The notes: generated from the sequence alone by a model not told the origin. A stretch of 64,000 nt of DNA from Psychrobacillus sp044762855 (GCF_044762855.1 NZ_JBIWFB010000011.1:68580-132579), one strand, 5' to 3'; positions 50,482 to 59,892 are shown, counted from the stretch's first letter. Numbers and translations are program-made.

Positions 50482-51236
50482 GAAGAGCACGAGTAGCATA
50501 TGGGGGTGCCATCCATGAAGCAACTGAATGGGGGGGGCAACTCAAGTTAGCGGATGGTCGCGTAGTTGAAGAAGACAAAGTAATTTGGCTTACGCCTATT
50601 GAGCCGCGTACGGTGTTTGCATTAGGGCTAAATTATGCAGATCATGCTGCGGAGCTTTCATTTGATGCACCATCAGATCCTCTTGTCTTTTTGAAAGGGC
50701 CAAATACGTTGATAGGTCACCAAGCATATACACGTCGCCCTGCTAATGTCACTTATATGCATTATGAGTGTGAATTAGCTGTAATCATCGGTGAAACAGC
50801 TAGAAATGTCCAAAAAGAAGATGCCTATAAATATGTAAAAGGCTACAGTGTCGCCAATGATTATGCGATAAGAGATTATTTAGAAAACTACTACCGTCCA
50901 AACTTGAGAGTAAAAAATCGAGATACATGTACACCATTAGGACCATGGTTAGTCGACGTTATGGACATTGCCGATCCGATGAATCTAAGAGTAACAACAC
51001 ATGTTAATAGTGAATTAGTCCAAGAAGGAACAACAGCGGATATGATTTTTGACATTCCATCAATTATTGAGTACTTAAGTAGCTTTATGACCTTGAGTGA
51101 AAATGATGTCATTCTAACAGGTACTCCAAAAGGATCGGTTAATACAGTAGCAGGAGATGTTGTTGTCACTGAAATAGAAGGAATTGGTCGCTTGGTAAAT
51201 ACGATTATCGGGGATGAGGCCTTTACAAATCGATAG
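50478..51236 (+). CDS. hpaG: Fumarylacetoacetate-hydrolase-family protein (HpaG C-terminal-half type)
   Basis: A 252-residue FAH-fold enzyme with the metal-binding pattern YMHYECELAVIIGE near residue 97 and the catalytic loop VANDYAIRDY. It is the partner half of a split HpcE: decarboxylation of 5-oxopent-3-ene-1,2,5-tricarboxylate. The ATG at 50478 is chosen because GGAGG is 8 bases upstream and the ATGA overlap with the previous stop is typical of coupling; a longer frame begins at 50463. Confidence 0.85.
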   Translation: MRRARVAYGGAIHEATEWGGQLKLADGRVVEEDKVIWLTPIEPRTVFALGLNYADHAAELSFDAPSDPLVFLKGPNTLIGHQAYTRRPANVTYMHYECELAVIIGETARNVQKEDAYKYVKGYSVANDYAIRDYLENYYRPNLRVKNRDTCTPLGPWLVDVMDIADPMNLRVTTHVNSELVQEGTTADMIFDIPSIIEYLSSFMTLSENDVILTGTPKGSVNTVAGDVVVTEIEGIGRLVNTIIGDEAFTNR

Positions 51237-51255
51237 TGCAAAAAGGAGGGGCTAT

Positions 51256-51645
51256 ATGCCACATTTTATTGTCGAGTATACGGATAATATTAAGGGTGAG
51301 GCGAATCTTGGAAAGTTGTTTGAGGAAATTCATAAAGTGCTCATTACCCAAAATAATGTTTTTCCAATTGGTGGAATCCGTTCAAGAGCGATTGAATTAA
51401 ATGAGTACAGAGTGGCTGATGGTACAGAAGACGATGCTTTCGTTCATGCAGTTTTAAAAATTGGTGCCGGTCGTCCAGAGGAAACAAAAAAAGAAGTGTG
51501 TTCTACAATATTTGAAATAATGAAGGAACATTTCTCCTCATTGATGGAAAATAGGTATCTTGCCTTGTCCATGGAACTGGTCGAATTTAGTGAAGCCGGT
51601 ACTTATAAACATAATAATATTCACGCTAGATTTATAAATAAGTAG
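51256..51645 (+). CDS. hpaF: 5-carboxymethyl-2-hydroxymuconate isomerase
   Basis: A 129-residue CHMI of the tautomerase superfamily, with Pro at position 2 as catalytic base (MPHFIVEYTDNI). It moves a double bond in the ring-cleavage product before decarboxylation. AAAGGAGG fixes the ATG at 51256; the frame is open further upstream. Confidence 0.92.
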   Translation: MPHFIVEYTDNIKGEANLGKLFEEIHKVLITQNNVFPIGGIRSRAIELNEYRVADGTEDDAFVHAVLKIGAGRPEETKKEVCSTIFEIMKEHFSSLMENRYLALSMELVEFSEAGTYKHNNIHARFINK

Positions 51646-51732
51646 TAATCGTCTAGTTCAATAGAGTGAAATAACTAGTATAAAAACGAAGATAAACTGA
51701 AAATATTTATCCAAATAATAGGAGGGGATAGG

Positions 51733-53214
51733 ATGGGTGCACGAACTGGAAAAGAATATATAGAAGGTATAAAAAATCGGAAAACGGAAGTATGGATTCA
51801 CGGAGAGAAAGTAGACGATGTAACGACACACCCAGCATTTAAAAATGTTGTAGAAAGCGTAGCAGGTCTTTACGATTTGCAACATGAGAAACAAGAAAAA
51901 ATGCTATATACCTCACCTACATCGGGAAAAAAAGTTGGGCTTTCATTCATTACTCCTAAAACGAAAGAAGATCTATTCAAAAGACGTGAAATGCATACCG
52001 AATGGGCAACTTTTTCTGGTGGTATGATGGGACGTTCTCCAGATTATTTAAATACAAGTATTATGGCATTCGGTACTGCTAACCAATTTTTTGCACAAGA
52101 AGGTGGAGGAAGTGCCCAATTTGCTAAAAATGCATCAGACTACTATGAATATGCTCGTGAAAACGACATTAGTTTAACTCATACATTAATTCACCCACAA
52201 GTAAATCGATCCATGTTAACTCAGTCTGAACAAAAAGATCCTTATCTTTCCGCGCGTATTACGAAAAAGACTCCAGATGGAATAATAGTAAATGGCTGTC
52301 GACTTTTGGCAACATTAGGCGGGATTACGGATGAGATTGTTGTTTTCCCTTCTACTATAAATAGAACACCTGGAACTATAGACGATCCATTTGCATTTGC
52401 ATTTGCACTTCCAAATAATACTCCTGGTTTAAAATTTCTTTCCCGTGAATCCTTTGACTATGGTAAAAGCAAATGGGACCATCCGCTAGGCGCTCGGTTT
52501 GATGAGAGTGATGCAATCATTTCATTTGAAGATGTACTTGTCCCGTGGGAAAGAATTTTTGTGTGTGAAAGTACTGATATTTGTAATCGTACGTATGCCG
52601 AGACTAATGCAGTTATCCATATGACGCATCAAGTTATTTCTAAAAATGTCGTAAAAACAGAGTTCATTTTAGGTGTAGTCATCAGTATGATGGAGGCAAT
52701 TGGTATTGATAAATTCATGCATGTAAAAGAAAAAGCAAGTGAAATCATGGTTATTTTAGAAGTGTTACGCTCCCACCTATATAAATCTGAACACAATGCA
52801 AAAATTGATCAATATGGCAATATGACGCCAGACTTTGAACCTTTAAATGCAGCGCGCAACTGGTTCCCAAAAATGTATCAGCGTATGCATGAAATCATAA
52901 AAATTCTAGGTGCATCAGGATTAATGGCGCTTCCAACTGAATCGGATTTCAGCAATACAGATGTTGGTCCATTAGTACATCGTTACACTCAAGGTGCGAA
53001 TATCAATGGGGAAGAAAGAGTACAACTATTCCGCTTAGCTTGGGATATTTCCATAAGTGCGTTCGGTAATCGTCAAGCACTCTACGAATACTATTTCTTT
53101 GGAGATCCAGTGAGAATGTCAAATGCTTATTATGATGGTTTTGATAAGCAACCTTATAAAGACATGGTAACTAACTTTTTAAATAAAACGAAAAAAGAAG
53201 CTGGCATATTTTAA
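51733..53214 (+). CDS. hpaB: 4-hydroxyphenylacetate 3-monooxygenase, oxygenase component
   Basis: A 493-residue FADH2-dependent oxygenase of the HpaB/HpcB family, recognised by MGARTGKEYIEGIKNR at the start and by THTLIHPQVNRS and VLVPWERIFVCE in the body. It hydroxylates 4-hydroxyphenylacetate to homoprotocatechuate using FADH2 from HpaC. AGGAGGGG precedes the ATG. Confidence 0.94.
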   Translation: MGARTGKEYIEGIKNRKTEVWIHGEKVDDVTTHPAFKNVVESVAGLYDLQHEKQEKMLYTSPTSGKKVGLSFITPKTKEDLFKRREMHTEWATFSGGMMGRSPDYLNTSIMAFGTANQFFAQEGGGSAQFAKNASDYYEYARENDISLTHTLIHPQVNRSMLTQSEQKDPYLSARITKKTPDGIIVNGCRLLATLGGITDEIVVFPSTINRTPGTIDDPFAFAFALPNNTPGLKFLSRESFDYGKSKWDHPLGARFDESDAIISFEDVLVPWERIFVCESTDICNRTYAETNAVIHMTHQVISKNVVKTEFILGVVISMMEAIGIDKFMHVKEKASEIMVILEVLRSHLYKSEHNAKIDQYGNMTPDFEPLNAARNWFPKMYQRMHEIIKILGASGLMALPTESDFSNTDVGPLVHRYTQGANINGEERVQLFRLAWDISISAFGNRQALYEYYFFGDPVRMSNAYYDGFDKQPYKDMVTNFLNKTKKEAGIF

Positions 53215-53255
53215 GCTTTTCATACGCTATATATTAGTTGAAAGGAGATGGAATT

Positions 53256-53747
53256 ATGCACCAAATAAACAACGAAATAGATGATCGTCTGTACCGGAAT
53301 GTGATGGGCAGTTTCGCAACAGGTGTAACAGTTATTACTACAAAAGTTGCTGATGTTGTGCATGGCATGACTGCAAATGCATTTATGTCGGTTTCCATGG
53401 ATCCTAAGCTTATCGCAGTCAGTATTGGAGCAAATGCAAAGATGCACCAGCATATAATAGATTCGAAGAAATTTGCTATTAACATTTTATCGTCAAATCA
53501 ACTAAAAGAATCAAAACAATTTTCGGGTCAGCTTCTATCAGAAACTGAAATAACATTCGTTACTTATAATGGAATGCCGATTTTAGAAGATACATTAGCT
53601 GTTGTTACATGCGAACTGCATAGCGAATATGTAGTAGGTGATCATACCATTTTTATCGGTCAGGTTACTGGCGTTAAGATTGAACAAAAAGATCCACTAT
53701 TATTTAGTCAAGGAAAGTATAGGGAGCTAAAAGAATTACAGGAATAA
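53256..53747 (+). CDS. hpaC: Flavin reductase component HpaC
   Basis: A 163-residue flavin:NADH reductase of the FMN-binding split-barrel family (RNVMGSFATGVTVITTKVADVVHGMTANAF). It supplies reduced flavin to HpaB. AAAGGAGATG places the start at 53256, not at the upstream in-frame ATG. Confidence 0.92.
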   Translation: MHQINNEIDDRLYRNVMGSFATGVTVITTKVADVVHGMTANAFMSVSMDPKLIAVSIGANAKMHQHIIDSKKFAINILSSNQLKESKQFSGQLLSETEITFVTYNGMPILEDTLAVVTCELHSEYVVGDHTIFIGQVTGVKIEQKDPLLFSQGKYRELKELQE

Positions 53748-53807
53748 CAATGGTAGGTACCTAGATTAAATAGATAAAAAAAGTTTACTTAAAAGGAGCA
53801 GATTCTA

Positions 53808-54731
53808 TTGGCATACGAAGAAGCTAAAAAGAAGTTAAGAGGATCCATTTGTCCTGTCGTTACACCTTTTACGGAAAGTGGCGAGATTGACGAAAAGGCA
53901 TTCATTGATCTAATTAATTGGCAAATAGAAAGTGGAAGTCATGGAATTTCTGTAACGGGAACAAGTGGTGAACCAAGTTCACTAACAATCGAAGAAAGAA
54001 AAAGAGTAATGGCTCTAGCGAAAAAAACGATTGGTGGTAGGGTATTTTTTGCACCTGGCACTGGCTCTACTAATCATGATGAAACAATGGAGTTAACAAA
54101 GTATGCAGAAGAATTAGGTTCTGATGCTGCTATGGTTATCGTCCCTTACTACAATAGGCCAAACCAAGAAGCACTTTATCAGCATTTTAAAACAGTAGCT
54201 GATTCCGTTAAAATCCCTATTATTATCTATAATATACCAGGTCGATCAGCTGTAAATATGGAAGTTAGTACGATGAAACGTTTAGTAGAAGATTGTCCAA
54301 ATATTATTGGAGTAAAAGAAGCAAATAAAGACTTCGAACACGTAAACCGAGTACTCCTAAACTGTGGTAGAGACTTCCTTCTGTTTTCTGGAATTGAACT
54401 ACTTTGCTACCCTATGTTAGCAATTGGCGGTGCTGGATTTATTAGTGCCACAGCAAATGTAGAGCCAGTAAAAGTAGCAGAATTATACAACGCATGGGAA
54501 ACAGGAGACGTTAAAAAAGCACAAGATCTTCATTTCGAATTAATGCCATTAAATGACGTACTTTTCAAAGACACTAATCCAGCTCCAGCTAAAGTAGCAC
54601 TAAGTATGATGGGGAAAATCACGCCCAAACTTCGATTACCTTTAGGATTACCTTCAACTGAAATACAAGAGGAAGTACGTAAAACACTTATAGAACTTGA
54701 TATTTTGCCGAAGAAAGAAGCTGTAAAATAA
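53808..54731 (+). CDS. DapA/NAL-family aldolase in the hpa operon
   Basis: A 307-residue class I lyase of the dihydrodipicolinate synthase family: GTSGEPSSLTIEER near residue 48, Tyr in IIYNIPGRSAVNM near residue 145, and the Schiff-base Lys in NIIGVKEANKDF near residue 168. No hpaI gene (class II 4-hydroxy-2-oxoheptanedioate aldolase) is nearby, so it probably catalyses the retro-aldol step to pyruvate and succinate semialdehyde or a related lyase step. It starts at TTG after AAAAGGAGC. Confidence 0.82.
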   Translation: MAYEEAKKKLRGSICPVVTPFTESGEIDEKAFIDLINWQIESGSHGISVTGTSGEPSSLTIEERKRVMALAKKTIGGRVFFAPGTGSTNHDETMELTKYAEELGSDAAMVIVPYYNRPNQEALYQHFKTVADSVKIPIIIYNIPGRSAVNMEVSTMKRLVEDCPNIIGVKEANKDFEHVNRVLLNCGRDFLLFSGIELLCYPMLAIGGAGFISATANVEPVKVAELYNAWETGDVKKAQDLHFELMPLNDVLFKDTNPAPAKVALSMMGKITPKLRLPLGLPSTEIQEEVRKTLIELDILPKKEAVK

Positions 54732-54771
54732 ATTACTACAAAACTATTATAAGAAAATAGGTGATGATTGT

Positions 54772-56283
54772 ATGGTATCCTCCCATGAGTTAATTTCTTT
54801 GAAACACGAAACACAAAAGGATATATCTCTATATATAAATGGAGAATTCACTTCCGCATTAAGAGGAAATACATTTAAAAATATGAATCCATTTACTAAT
54901 GAACAAATTAATGAAGTTGCTGAAGGTCAAATGGATGACATAAATAAAGCAGTTGCAGCTGCGCGCGAAGCCTTTGATCACGGGCCTTGGAAAACAATGA
55001 AATTAAGTAAAAGACTATCGTACATTTATCGTATTGCAGATCTGATTGATGAAGAAATAGAAAGAATTGCTTATTTAGAAGCACTTGATACGGGTCTTCC
55101 CATTAGTCAAACTAGAAAAATGGTGAGCCGCGCTTCAGAAAATTTTAGATTTTATGCGCGTATGGTGGAAAATCGCTTAGTTGGAGATGCCTATCAAGTA
55201 GATGATGAATTTATCAACTACACAATTAATGTACCTGTAGGAGTTGCAGGATTGATCACACCATGGAATGCTCCTTTCATGTTAGAAACATGGAAAGTGG
55301 CGCCGGCATTAGCAACTGGTAATACTGTTGTGTTAAAGCCAGCAGAACTTTCTCCACTATCAGCAAATCTATTAGCTGAAGTGATTCACAAGGCTGATCT
55401 TCCAAAAGGTGTTTTCAATGTTGTTCATGGATTTGGCGAAATAGCAGGTGATGCGCTTGTTAGGCATCCTGATGTTCAGCTTATTTCATTCACTGGAGAA
55501 ACAAAAACTGGTTCTACTATCATTAAAAATAGTGCCGATACACTTAAAAGTTGCTCAATGGAACTTGGTGGTAAATCGCCAATTATCGTATTTGAAGATG
55601 CCGATTTCGATCGTGCTTTAGATGCTTGTGTGTGGGGAATCTATTCTTTTAACGGTGAAAGATGTACTGCGAACTCACGGTTATTTTTACAAGAAGGTAT
55701 TAAAGATAAATTCATTGATGCTTTAAAAACACGTGTTTCTAATATTAGAGTTGGTGACCCGTTAGATGAAAATACGGAAGTAGGGCCACTGATTGATAGA
55801 GGGCATTTTAGTAAAGTAAAAAGCTATTTGGAAATTGCAAAAGAAGAAGGCACTGAAGTTGTAACCGGTGACATCCCAATGGAGTTTGCTAGAGGGAACT
55901 TTGTGGCACCGACGATTATACTAAATGCTAAAAACAACATGCGTGTTTCTCAAGAAGAAATTTTTGGACCGGTATTAACTGTATTGACATTTAAAGATGA
56001 GGAAGAAGCTATTAAGTTAGCAAACGAAGTCGAATATGGTCTTGCTGGCTATGTATGGACGAATGATATTAAGCGAGGACATCGTGTTGCGCATAGGGTC
56101 GAAGCTGGAATGCTTTGGGTGAATGCACAGAACGTTCGTGATTTAAGAACTCCTTTTGGAGGTTCCAAATCCTCCGGAATCGGACGTGAAGGTGGACATT
56201 ACGGTTTCAGTTTTTATACAGAACAGAAAATTATTCATATTTCCATTGCTGATCATCATATACAGCAATTCGGGAAAAAATAG
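54772..56283 (+). CDS. hpaE: 5-carboxymethyl-2-hydroxymuconate semialdehyde dehydrogenase
   Basis: A 503-residue NAD+-dependent aldehyde dehydrogenase. The catalytic Cys is in FNGERCTANSRLFL near residue 299 and the base Glu in MELGGKSPI near residue 266. The context between the aldolase and the ring-cleavage dioxygenase, and similarity to HpaE, give the substrate: the semialdehyde made by HpaD. Confidence 0.9.
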   Translation: MVSSHELISLKHETQKDISLYINGEFTSALRGNTFKNMNPFTNEQINEVAEGQMDDINKAVAAAREAFDHGPWKTMKLSKRLSYIYRIADLIDEEIERIAYLEALDTGLPISQTRKMVSRASENFRFYARMVENRLVGDAYQVDDEFINYTINVPVGVAGLITPWNAPFMLETWKVAPALATGNTVVLKPAELSPLSANLLAEVIHKADLPKGVFNVVHGFGEIAGDALVRHPDVQLISFTGETKTGSTIIKNSADTLKSCSMELGGKSPIIVFEDADFDRALDACVWGIYSFNGERCTANSRLFLQEGIKDKFIDALKTRVSNIRVGDPLDENTEVGPLIDRGHFSKVKSYLEIAKEEGTEVVTGDIPMEFARGNFVAPTIILNAKNNMRVSQEEIFGPVLTVLTFKDEEEAIKLANEVEYGLAGYVWTNDIKRGHRVAHRVEAGMLWVNAQNVRDLRTPFGGSKSSGIGREGGHYGFSFYTEQKIIHISIADHHIQQFGKK

Positions 56284-56291
56284 AGGAAGGA

Positions 56292-57287
56292 ATGGTGAAA
56301 ACGATGGATTTTTCAATCATTCGTATCGCGAGAACTGTTCTTCATGTAGTGGACTTGGAAGTATCAAGAAAGTTCTATGTGGATGGATTAGGCATGATTG
56401 AAACAGAAAGCGATGAAAATCATATATACTTAAGAGGTTTAGAAGAGCACTCACATCATAGTTTACTGTTGAAAAAAGCGGATAAAGCCGTAGTAGAAGT
56501 ACTCAGTTATAAAGTTGAAAAAGAAAAGGATCTGGATGAAATTGAAAAGCTTTTTATTTCTAAGGGCTTGAAAACAAAATGGATGGAGAAGGGGAAACAA
56601 CATGCAATGGGTAGAACCCTTCGAGTCCACGATATATCAGGCATACCTCTAGAATTTTTTGCCGAAATGACTACCGTTGACCGAATGCTGCAACGTTATG
56701 ACCTTTATCATGGGGCGAAAATTCAGCGAATTGATCATGTCAATTGTGCAGTACCCCATGTTCAAACAGCTTATGATTTCTATGTAAAGGAATTAGGTTT
56801 TTTATGCTCTGAGTATACGGATACAGAAGACGGGAATTTGTGGGCTGCATGGCTCTATCGAAAACCTACTGTTCATGACCAAGCATTTATGAGTGGTCCC
56901 GGTCCAAAATTACACCACTTCGCATACACTCTAACAGATCGATTAAGCGTGCTTGATTGCTGTGATGTATTAGCGAGTATGGGGTATGCTAATTCGATTG
57001 AACGAGGACCTGGTCGACATGGTTTATCCAATGCTTTCTTCTTGTATTTGAGAGATCCAGATGGTCATCGTATAGAGCTTTATACAGGTGATTATTTAAC
57101 TAGTGACCCTGATTTAAAGCCGAAACGTTGGGATTTAAATGATCCACTTCGTCAAACATTCTGGGGCCATAAAGCACCAGACAAATGGTTTAATGAAACA
57201 AGCACATTTATTGATATTGAAACGGGCGAAGAAATAGAAAGCAAAGAACCGTTTTTAGAACAAAGAAAACCAAAAATAATGGCTTAA
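56292..57287 (+). CDS. hpaD: Homoprotocatechuate 2,3-dioxygenase
   Basis: A 331-residue extradiol dioxygenase of the VOC type with two modules. Metal ligands are His in RIDHVNCAVPH near residue 154, His in KLHHFAYTL near residue 214, and Glu in HRIELYTGDY near residue 262. It opens the ring of 3,4-dihydroxyphenylacetate. The start is ambiguous: ATG 56292, GTG 56295 or ATG 56304 (MDFSIIRIAR) all follow GAGGAAGG. Confidence 0.92.
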   Translation: MVKTMDFSIIRIARTVLHVVDLEVSRKFYVDGLGMIETESDENHIYLRGLEEHSHHSLLLKKADKAVVEVLSYKVEKEKDLDEIEKLFISKGLKTKWMEKGKQHAMGRTLRVHDISGIPLEFFAEMTTVDRMLQRYDLYHGAKIQRIDHVNCAVPHVQTAYDFYVKELGFLCSEYTDTEDGNLWAAWLYRKPTVHDQAFMSGPGPKLHHFAYTLTDRLSVLDCCDVLASMGYANSIERGPGRHGLSNAFFLYLRDPDGHRIELYTGDYLTSDPDLKPKRWDLNDPLRQTFWGHKAPDKWFNETSTFIDIETGEEIESKEPFLEQRKPKIMA

Positions 57288-57320
57288 GGACATAGCTGCA
57301 TTAAATAATAAAGACAATCT

Positions 57321-57367
57321 AAACCACCTACGAAAATGGTACCTTATCATTTTCTTAGGTGGTTTTC
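57321..57367 (+). terminator. Intrinsic terminator of the hpa operon
   Basis: AAACCACCTA.GAAAATG / CATTTTC.TAGGTGGTT stem followed by TTTT. Confidence 0.88.
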
Positions 57368-57527
57368 TCCGTATGTTCAATATCAGACAATTATTAAGCC
57401 AGGTGTATCTAAACTTTCTGGCCCTAACCGATTCATTTATTAAAATAAATTTAGATAATTTTTATAAATCTATAGTACATCTGTTTAACTATGCTTACAA
57501 TTTAAGAATTAACATAAGGAGTAATTA

Positions 57528-57835
57528 GGGTAATAAATATCGTTCTAGAATGTAGCAAATGTAAAAATTGTTCAAGTGATAGAAACAGGATTTATGATGG
57601 ATATAAGAGGGGAACAACACATAAAATAGTATTTATTTTTAGAAATCAAACATTTATTTTGTCATCGTTGAATCCCTAGTTAACTTGGATAAAAGTGATG
57701 ATTTGGAAAGTGAATTCCCGAACATTCCAAGTGACTTATTTAGTAGCGTTAGAAAAAATGTTACAGAATAATATTGAAAAACCAAACAATGAGGTCTATG
57801 AAGATGCTTTGAAAGAAGCAGGAATGTCATATTAA
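57528..57835 (+). pseudogene. Decayed gene, two fragments
   Basis: The first fragment (from about 57528) reads VINIVLECSKCKNCSSDRNRIYDGYKRG, with a zinc-ribbon-like CxxCxxC, and stops at TAG 57678. A second frame (57710-57835) ends NEVYEDALKEAGMSY and stops at TAA, directly against array repeat 33 (GCTAACGGGTGC). I read this as one broken cassette gene, but the two parts may be unrelated. Confidence 0.45.
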
Positions 57836-57866
57836 GCTAACGGGTGCTTTAGTTAAGATCAGTACA
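57836..57866 (+). repeat. Array repeat 33 (left half, first of the right array)
   Basis: GCTAACGGGTGCTTTAGTTAAGATCAG, directly joined to the preceding stop codon. Confidence 0.7.
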
Positions 57867-57894
57867 CAATAAAATTTATAGAGGGAGGATTAGA

Positions 57895-58271
57895 GTGAAA
57901 AGATACATAGGGATATTTGTCTTTATCTTTTTAATCACTGAATGCCAATCAAATGTAAATAAAGATTTGAAACCTCCTCATCCGACTATAACAGCTGATA
58001 ATCAAGAAATTTCCTATGCAATAGGGACATATTCTTGGTCAGAAAATGGGGAAGTTGTTAATGCCGATTCAGCATCACCTGCTGAACTTGTAGAAAAGGT
58101 GAAGGTGAATAAAGTTATAAGTGGGGAAACAATGGCGTGGATCTTAAAAGATTTAATACCCATGAATTTAGATTACCAGAGCAAGCAGGCGAATTCATTT
58201 TTGTCATTCATGCAAGTTGGGATGAGGGTGATGGAATTTATGCTTTCCGAATTAAAACAATTAATAACTAA
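57895..58271 (+). pseudogene. Lipoprotein gene with a frameshift
   Basis: Starts at GTG after GGGAGG, with a signal peptide and weak lipobox (ITEC) and an ordered region (KPPHPTI, YSWSENGEVVNADSASP). After about residue 90 the original frame turns into Met/Ser-rich sequence, while the shifted frame reads LPEQAGEFIFVIHASWDEGDG to the TAA at 58269. That is clearly the native C-terminus. The frame break lies at about 58150-58175. The shape (PP..T N-terminus, IFVIHASWD end) resembles the intact lipoprotein at 61319. Confidence 0.75.
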
Positions 58272-58318
58272 TAGGCCTCTCTTTGATAGAGTAATAAGAG
58301 TGTGAAAGTCTACGCATC

Positions 58319-58347
58319 AGCTAACGGTGCAGGTTAGTTTAGCAAGG
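58319..58347 (+). repeat. Array repeat 34 (minimal, collapsed)
   Basis: AGCTAACGGTGCAGGTTAGTTTAGCAAGG. Left and right boxes are joined without either internal hairpin; this is the shortest clear copy. Confidence 0.8.
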
Positions 58348-58435
58348 ATAAGGAAATATTGTATTCTATGTAATTAAGATTAAAATGGGATGGCGTGTGT
58401 TTTAAGTCTATGTTTTATTAGAAATGGGAGAATGT

Positions 58436-58724
58436 ATGAAAATCTATATGAAAATTTTTATGTATTTCTTTTTAATGTCAGTTATATTTGGAATGTCGAG
58501 TATTTATCTTCGTGAAAATTTTCAACAGCCATTCAATACTTTAGATATTCTAGATATTTCAAGAATAGTTTTAACAGGTATAATTGAAATAGCAAGTGGA
58601 TTACTTATTATTGATACTTATATAAGATTAAATAAATATCCAAAGCTAAAAAACTTTATTATTAGTAATAGCTATTCTAAGCTCAGCGGTTGTTTTATCG
58701 GTTCTCATAAATGTTTATCTTTAA
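58436..58724 (+). pseudogene. Membrane protein gene with a frameshift at an A6 tract
   Basis: The ATG at 58436 follows GGGAG (an in-frame ATG at 58424 precedes it). Two membrane helices are read in the first frame. At AAAAAA (58648-58653) the first frame turns into Ser/Cys-rich sequence, while the shifted frame gives a clean helix LLLVIAILSSAVVLSVLINVYL ending at TAA 58722. The intact protein would have three helices and about 96 residues. Confidence 0.7.
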
Positions 58725-58738
58725 GCTAATTATATATG

Positions 58739-58803
58739 TTCAATTAAAGGATGCTTAGGTAACACTTTTTGTTGAACTAATACGGTAGGTTAGTTCAATA
58801 AGG
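58739..58803 (+). repeat. Array repeat 35 (short hairpin form)
   Basis: TTCAATTAAAGGATGCTTAGGTAACAC with a T5 tract, then GTTGAACTAATACGGTAGGTTAGTTCAATAAGG. Confidence 0.85.
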
Positions 58804-58904
58804 AAAAAAATACATATATAAATCATGAGAAGAAATTGTTAAGATTTTAGAAGTTAAGTAAATTAGAAAACAATGGTATAAATGAAGAAACGTGGGGTAC
58901 ATAG

Positions 58905-59261
58905 ATGCTTTGGAAAATTTATTTTTGGATAATGTTACTTTTGTTGATAGTGTCATTGTTTTTAGAAAATGAGTATGGTTGGGGAGAAACTGTATTAAGA
59001 ATTGTTAATACGATTATTGCCATTATTAACACTGTGGGGTTTTATGGTTATGTATACAAGAAACAATTCTATTCGCAATCTTTTTGGAAAATCATATTCA
59101 TAGTTACTGTAATAGATGCAGTTGTATCTTTACTTTATTATGGGTTTCAAGATGCTGAACTAGGAATAGGAGGAAATATTTTTGTTGCGGTTTTCACGTT
59201 TATTATTATGTATCCTCTATTGCTCGGTTTATATAGATATGGATTTAAAAAGCAAAATTAA
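58905..59261 (+). CDS. Four-helix membrane protein, 118 aa
   Basis: Hydrophobic helices at about residues 4-20, 30-48, 60-80 and 88-110, with a basic C-terminus (RYGFKKQN). The family is not recognised. Single-gene unit between repeats 35 and 36. Confidence 0.65.
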   Translation: MLWKIYFWIMLLLLIVSLFLENEYGWGETVLRIVNTIIAIINTVGFYGYVYKKQFYSQSFWKIIFIVTVIDAVVSLLYYGFQDAELGIGGNIFVAVFTFIIMYPLLLGLYRYGFKKQN

Positions 59262-59288
59262 GCATAGTGATTTAAAGTTGGAAATTAT

Positions 59289-59329
59289 TCTTCATTTGGA
59301 ACTAAAGCGGCAGTTTAGTTGAAAAAAGG
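59289..59329 (+). repeat. Array repeat 36 (right half)
   Basis: CTTCATTTGGAACTAAAGCGGCAGTTTAGTTGAAAAAAGG. Confidence 0.8.
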
Positions 59330-59364
59330 TATAATTATTTAATTTTCGCAGGAGGGGTTCAACA

Positions 59365-59892
59365 GTGATTAAGTTAGTCAAAGAAGTTGATAATGAATTG
59401 ATGTATTGGGAAGCTTGGAAAGATGGAAAAACATTAATAGTTCATTATGGTGTCGTTGGAGACATTGGTGAAACAGAAGAAGTTAATTTAAAGTTATTTG
59501 AAAAAGCAGATATGGTAATGGAAAAATTAGCTGAAGAGAAGTTGAATGAGGGTTATGAAGTCCTTGATGAAGAGGAATTAATCGAGTTTGTTGTCCAATA
59601 CCCATATGAAGAAAATGAAATGGAAGCAGCACTTGATAAAAGGCAAATAGTTGAAGATTTAATGAATGAGTGTTTAGGGTGGACTGGAAATGGTTCGAGT
59701 GATGGTGGCGACATTGGTAGTGGTAGTGCGAACGTTTTCAATTACGTTATCGATGTCGAAAAAGCTTTAAAAACTACAATTAATGAATTATCTAATAATA
59801 AATTATTAGATAATGTGAAAATAGCCTATTTAGATGAAGATGAAGAATATGTTCATCTTTATCCAGAGGGTAATGAATTTGATATTATCTAA
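59365..59892 (+). CDS. WGR-like domain protein, 175 aa
   Basis: The N-terminal 75 residues (YWEAWKDGKTLIVHYGVVGDIGETEEV) follow the beta-rich WGR-like pattern found in some DNA-repair and predicted nucleic-acid-binding proteins; the WGR residues themselves are not strictly kept. The C-terminal part is acidic with a Gly-rich linker (GNGSSDGGDIGSGS). It starts at GTG after GGAGGGG. Its coding end touches array repeat 37. Confidence 0.68.
   Translation: MIKLVKEVDNELMYWEAWKDGKTLIVHYGVVGDIGETEEVNLKLFEKADMVMEKLAEEKLNEGYEVLDEEELIEFVVQYPYEENEMEAALDKRQIVEDLMNECLGWTGNGSSDGGDIGSGSANVFNYVIDVEKALKTTINELSNNKLLDNVKIAYLDEDEEYVHLYPEGNEFDII

Noticed and set aside
51646..51732. TAGTTCAATAG before hpaB as an array repeat copy
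   Set aside because: Only about ten bases match the right box and no other part of the repeat is present.
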